The notes beneath the pieces are model-generated. The model had not been told where the DNA came from. It did not search any database and worked only from the letters and a program-made list of their open reading frames with translations. Of a DNA stretch of 8,543 nucleotides, positions 6,431 to 8,543 are shown one piece after another; position 1 is the stretch's first letter, and the number at the start of each line of letters is the position of its first letter. The position numbers and the translations under genes were made by a program. This stretch comes from Pseudomonadota bacterium (GTDB lineage Bacteria > Pseudomonadota > Alphaproteobacteria > Micropepsales > Micropepsaceae): the NCBI GenBank assembly GCA_021817355.1, contig JAKAVI010000264.1, positions 1 to 8,543 on the forward strand, in the 5' to 3' direction.

Positions 6431-7936
6431 ATGAGCGAACACCCATTGCGCATTACGCCGCGCGCCGCCGCAATTCTGACCGGATTGCTACCGCTTTTGG
6501 TCGCCGGCTGTGCGGTAGGACCTAACTTCAAGCGACCTGCCCCCCCTGCGGTGTCAGGCTACACCACCGCACCACTTACGCCCGCACCATCTATCCCCGG
6601 GGTGGTTGCCGGCAACGCTCAGCAATTTCAGATCGGACGCAAAGTCGCCGGAGCCTGGTGGGCTTTGTTCCGTTCCCGACCCCTTGACCACTTGATCAAG
6701 GAGGCGATCACCAGTAATTCCGACCTCAAAGCTGCACAGGCGGCGCTGCGTGTCGCCCGGGAAACCGAGTGGGCCCAACGCGGGTCTTTTTTCCCGTCCG
6801 CGGCTTTGGGTCTATCGGCCTCGCGCAACCGCGGATCGGCGCTTCTCGCCCCGGTTCCCGCCAACAATGCGCTCCTTTACGATCTCTTCACTCCGGAAGT
6901 TACGGTTTCCTACACTCCCGATGTATTTGGCCTTAACCGTCGTACCGCGGAATCACTTGCCGCCCAGACGCAATCCGCGCGCTTCCAGATGGTAGCCACC
7001 TATAACACCCTCGTCGGCAATGTTGTGGTATCCGCGATCCAGCTCGCCGCACTGGATGCCCAGATCAGCGCGACCCACCAGCTCGTGTCCATGAACCGGC
7101 GCATGGTAAAAATTCTCAAATATCAGTTTGAGAAAGGCTATGCGAGCGGGGTCGATTATGCAGCCCAGAAATCGCAGCTGGCTGAAGTAGCAGCCACCCT
7201 TCCGCCCTTGCAAAAGCAGCGCGCGCAGCTGCATGACCTGCTTGCCGTACTCATCGGGCGTTATCCCGCACAGGCGCCAAAATACGGGATCACCCTCGCA
7301 AGCCTTGCTCTGCCCAGGAACATTCCACTCAGCCTGCCGTCGCAGCTCGTACGCCAACGACCTGATATCAGGCTGGCTGAAGCCAATCTGCATGCGGCCA
7401 GCGCGCAGATCGGTGTCGCCATCGCCAATATGCTGCCAAACATCCAGTTGACCGCCAGCGCCGGCAACGCGGCAATTGGCTTCAACAAGCTCTTCACACC
7501 AGGAACAGACTTCTGGGATCTTAGCGCCGCATTGACGGCGCCGCTCTTTCAGGGGGGAGCCCTGCTACATCAGGAACGGGCCGCGCGGGCAGCCTACCGC
7601 GAGGCCGCAGCGCAATACCGCACCACGGTTTTAACCGCGTTTCAGAATGTCGCCGACACTCTCGCGGCCCTGCAGCAGGACGCCCAGGGTCTTAAAGCCG
7701 CAGCGGCCGCCCAGCGGGCCGCCAGAACCACCTTCCGGCTCCTAAGCAGGCAGGAGAAGGACGGGTATGCCAACACGCTTGCCCTGCTGAACGCCGAGCA
7801 GGCCTACCAGCAGGCACAGATCAATCTCGTACAGGCCGAGGCCAACCGCTTCGCTGACACCGCGGCGCTATTTCAGGCGCTGGGTGGCGGCTGGTGGAAC
7901 CGCACGGCAATGAGCAAGGACAGCCATGACTATTAA
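6431..7936 (+). CDS. Outer-membrane efflux lipoprotein, NodT/OprM family
   Basis: The 501-residue protein is the outer-membrane channel of a tripartite exporter. Trimers of this family form a beta-barrel in the outer membrane and a long alpha-helical tunnel through the periplasm. Seen: a lipoprotein signal with lipobox VAGC (Cys27) followed by AVGPNFKRP, an N-terminal AWWALF block (75-80), YTPDVFG (161-167) and RQRPDI (308-313), all typical of the NodT group, and two OEP repeats at about 75-270 and 305-485 ending in FQALGGGWW. The frame is open upstream to 5798. The ATG at 6431 is chosen because it directly precedes the lipoprotein signal and the upstream residues look like random translation. 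Its ribosome site is weak (GGA six bases before). The gene overlaps the following adaptor gene by 11 bp, so translational coupling is likely. The substrate is unknown. Confidence 0.95.
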   Translation: MSEHPLRITPRAAAILTGLLPLLVAGCAVGPNFKRPAPPAVSGYTTAPLTPAPSIPGVVAGNAQQFQIGRKVAGAWWALFRSRPLDHLIKEAITSNSDLKAAQAALRVARETEWAQRGSFFPSAALGLSASRNRGSALLAPVPANNALLYDLFTPEVTVSYTPDVFGLNRRTAESLAAQTQSARFQMVATYNTLVGNVVVSAIQLAALDAQISATHQLVSMNRRMVKILKYQFEKGYASGVDYAAQKSQLAEVAATLPPLQKQRAQLHDLLAVLIGRYPAQAPKYGITLASLALPRNIPLSLPSQLVRQRPDIRLAEANLHAASAQIGVAIANMLPNIQLTASAGNAAIGFNKLFTPGTDFWDLSAALTAPLFQGGALLHQERAARAAYREAAAQYRTTVLTAFQNVADTLAALQQDAQGLKAAAAAQRAARTTFRLLSRQEKDGYANTLALLNAEQAYQQAQINLVQAEANRFADTAALFQALGGGWWNRTAMSKDSHDY

Positions 7937-8543
7937 ATCATGCGGCGGGAGCGTTCCCGCACTAGCTGAAACAGGCAAGCAGCGCCGATGGCATCTCGCC
8001 ATCCTCGCGCTTTTGCTGCTGCCTGTCACTGCCTGCGGACCACACACCACGCACCATGCGCTGTCAGCAAAACCGAACAATATCACGCTGACCCCGGCAC
8101 AGCGCCAGCACATCGCGATCTACAAGGTTGAACCCGCGAGCTATCGCAAGAGAGTGGATGCAAACGGCATTGTCGAGTTCGACAAGGACCAGGCGACGAC
8201 CATACTTGCCCCGATCTCAGGACCCGTAACCCGCCTTCTCGTCACGCTGGGTGAAAAGGTGAAAAAGGGCGCGGACCTGGCAGCGGTGACATCCCCGGAC
8301 TACGCCACCGCGGTTGGCGCCTATCAAACAGCGATCGCGACAGCGCGCGCTGCCCGCCACGTGGCCGGCATGGACGAGGATCTTCTCAAACACCACGGCG
8401 TCTCGCAGCGCGAAGCCGAGCAGGCCGAAGCAGACGCGGTCAGCGCGGAGGCCAACGAGCGTGCCGCCCGGCAAACTCTCCTGTCCTTGAACGTCTCACC
8501 GAGAATCATTCAGGCCGCGGCTGCGGGCCGCCCTTCTCAACAG
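7926..8543 (+). CDS. RND efflux periplasmic adaptor (membrane fusion) lipoprotein, C-terminus beyond window
   Basis: The first 206 residues are visible, about half of a usual adaptor. These proteins join an RND pump of the inner membrane to an outer-membrane channel. Seen: a lipoprotein signal with lipobox VTAC (Cys37), three histidines just after it (His40, His43, His44), a first beta-domain strand (about 66-92), a biotinyl-lipoyl-like domain with ILAPISGPV and GEKVKKG (93-115), then SPDY (123-126) and a long helical hairpin (about 127-188). The SPD motif after the lipoyl half is common in CusB/CzcB-type metal adaptors, so a metal-ion substrate is possible but not shown. AAGGA lies five bases before the ATG, inside the end of the upstream gene. 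An RND permease gene should follow outside the window. Confidence 0.93.
   Translation, partial: MTIKSCGGSVPALAETGKQRRWHLAILALLLLPVTACGPHTTHHALSAKPNNITLTPAQRQHIAIYKVEPASYRKRVDANGIVEFDKDQATTILAPISGPVTRLLVTLGEKVKKGADLAAVTSPDYATAVGAYQTAIATARAARHVAGMDEDLLKHHGVSQREAEQAEADAVSAEANERAARQTLLSLNVSPRIIQAAAAGRPSQQ

Overview
The window is GC-rich chromosomal DNA that reads as an alphaproteobacterium. That placement is inference from composition and from the look of the encoded proteins: a PII/Amt pair, a NodT-type outer-membrane lipoprotein, and a small protein ending in a Trp-x-Ser-Arg-Ala-Pro-Pro tail. I cannot fix the genus. I see no rRNA, tRNA, CRISPR array, transposase, integrase or phage gene.

Left part, minus strand. 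Positions 1-1593 hold most of a CocE/NonD-family alpha/beta-hydrolase, cut by the window edge just short of its C-terminus. About 630 bp without a recognisable gene follows (1594-2227); its only good signal is a likely terminator of the next operon. Positions 2228-3807 are a two-gene operon, amtB (ammonium channel) followed by glnK (PII signal protein). This is the reverse of the common glnK-amtB order. Both proteins keep essentially all their key functional residues.

Centre. A 485-bp divergent intergenic region (3808-4292) separates amtB from a plus-strand gene. It carries several inverted repeats, one with perfect 10-bp arms, and a plausible sigma-70 type promoter facing right. That promoter would serve a 406-residue metal-dependent amidohydrolase (4293-5513) of the group that includes Xaa-Arg/Lys dipeptidases and imidazolonepropionase-like enzymes.

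Right part, plus strand. After 399 bp with no recognisable gene comes a small membrane-anchored protein resembling the DUF2946 group (5913-6308). It is followed by a NodT/OprM-type outer-membrane efflux lipoprotein (6431-7936), overlapped by 11 bp by an RND periplasmic adaptor lipoprotein (7926 to the window end). The adaptor has CusB/CzcB-like features. An RND permease gene is expected just beyond the right edge.

Two functional themes emerge. The left and centre genes fit nitrogen scavenging: peptide or amide hydrolysis, ammonium uptake and PII control. The right cluster fits tripartite export, possibly of metal ions. No clearly novel system is present. The more interesting leads are the reversed amtB-glnK order beside two hydrolases, the inverted-repeat cluster between the divergent genes, and the CPFC-motif small protein leading the efflux genes.
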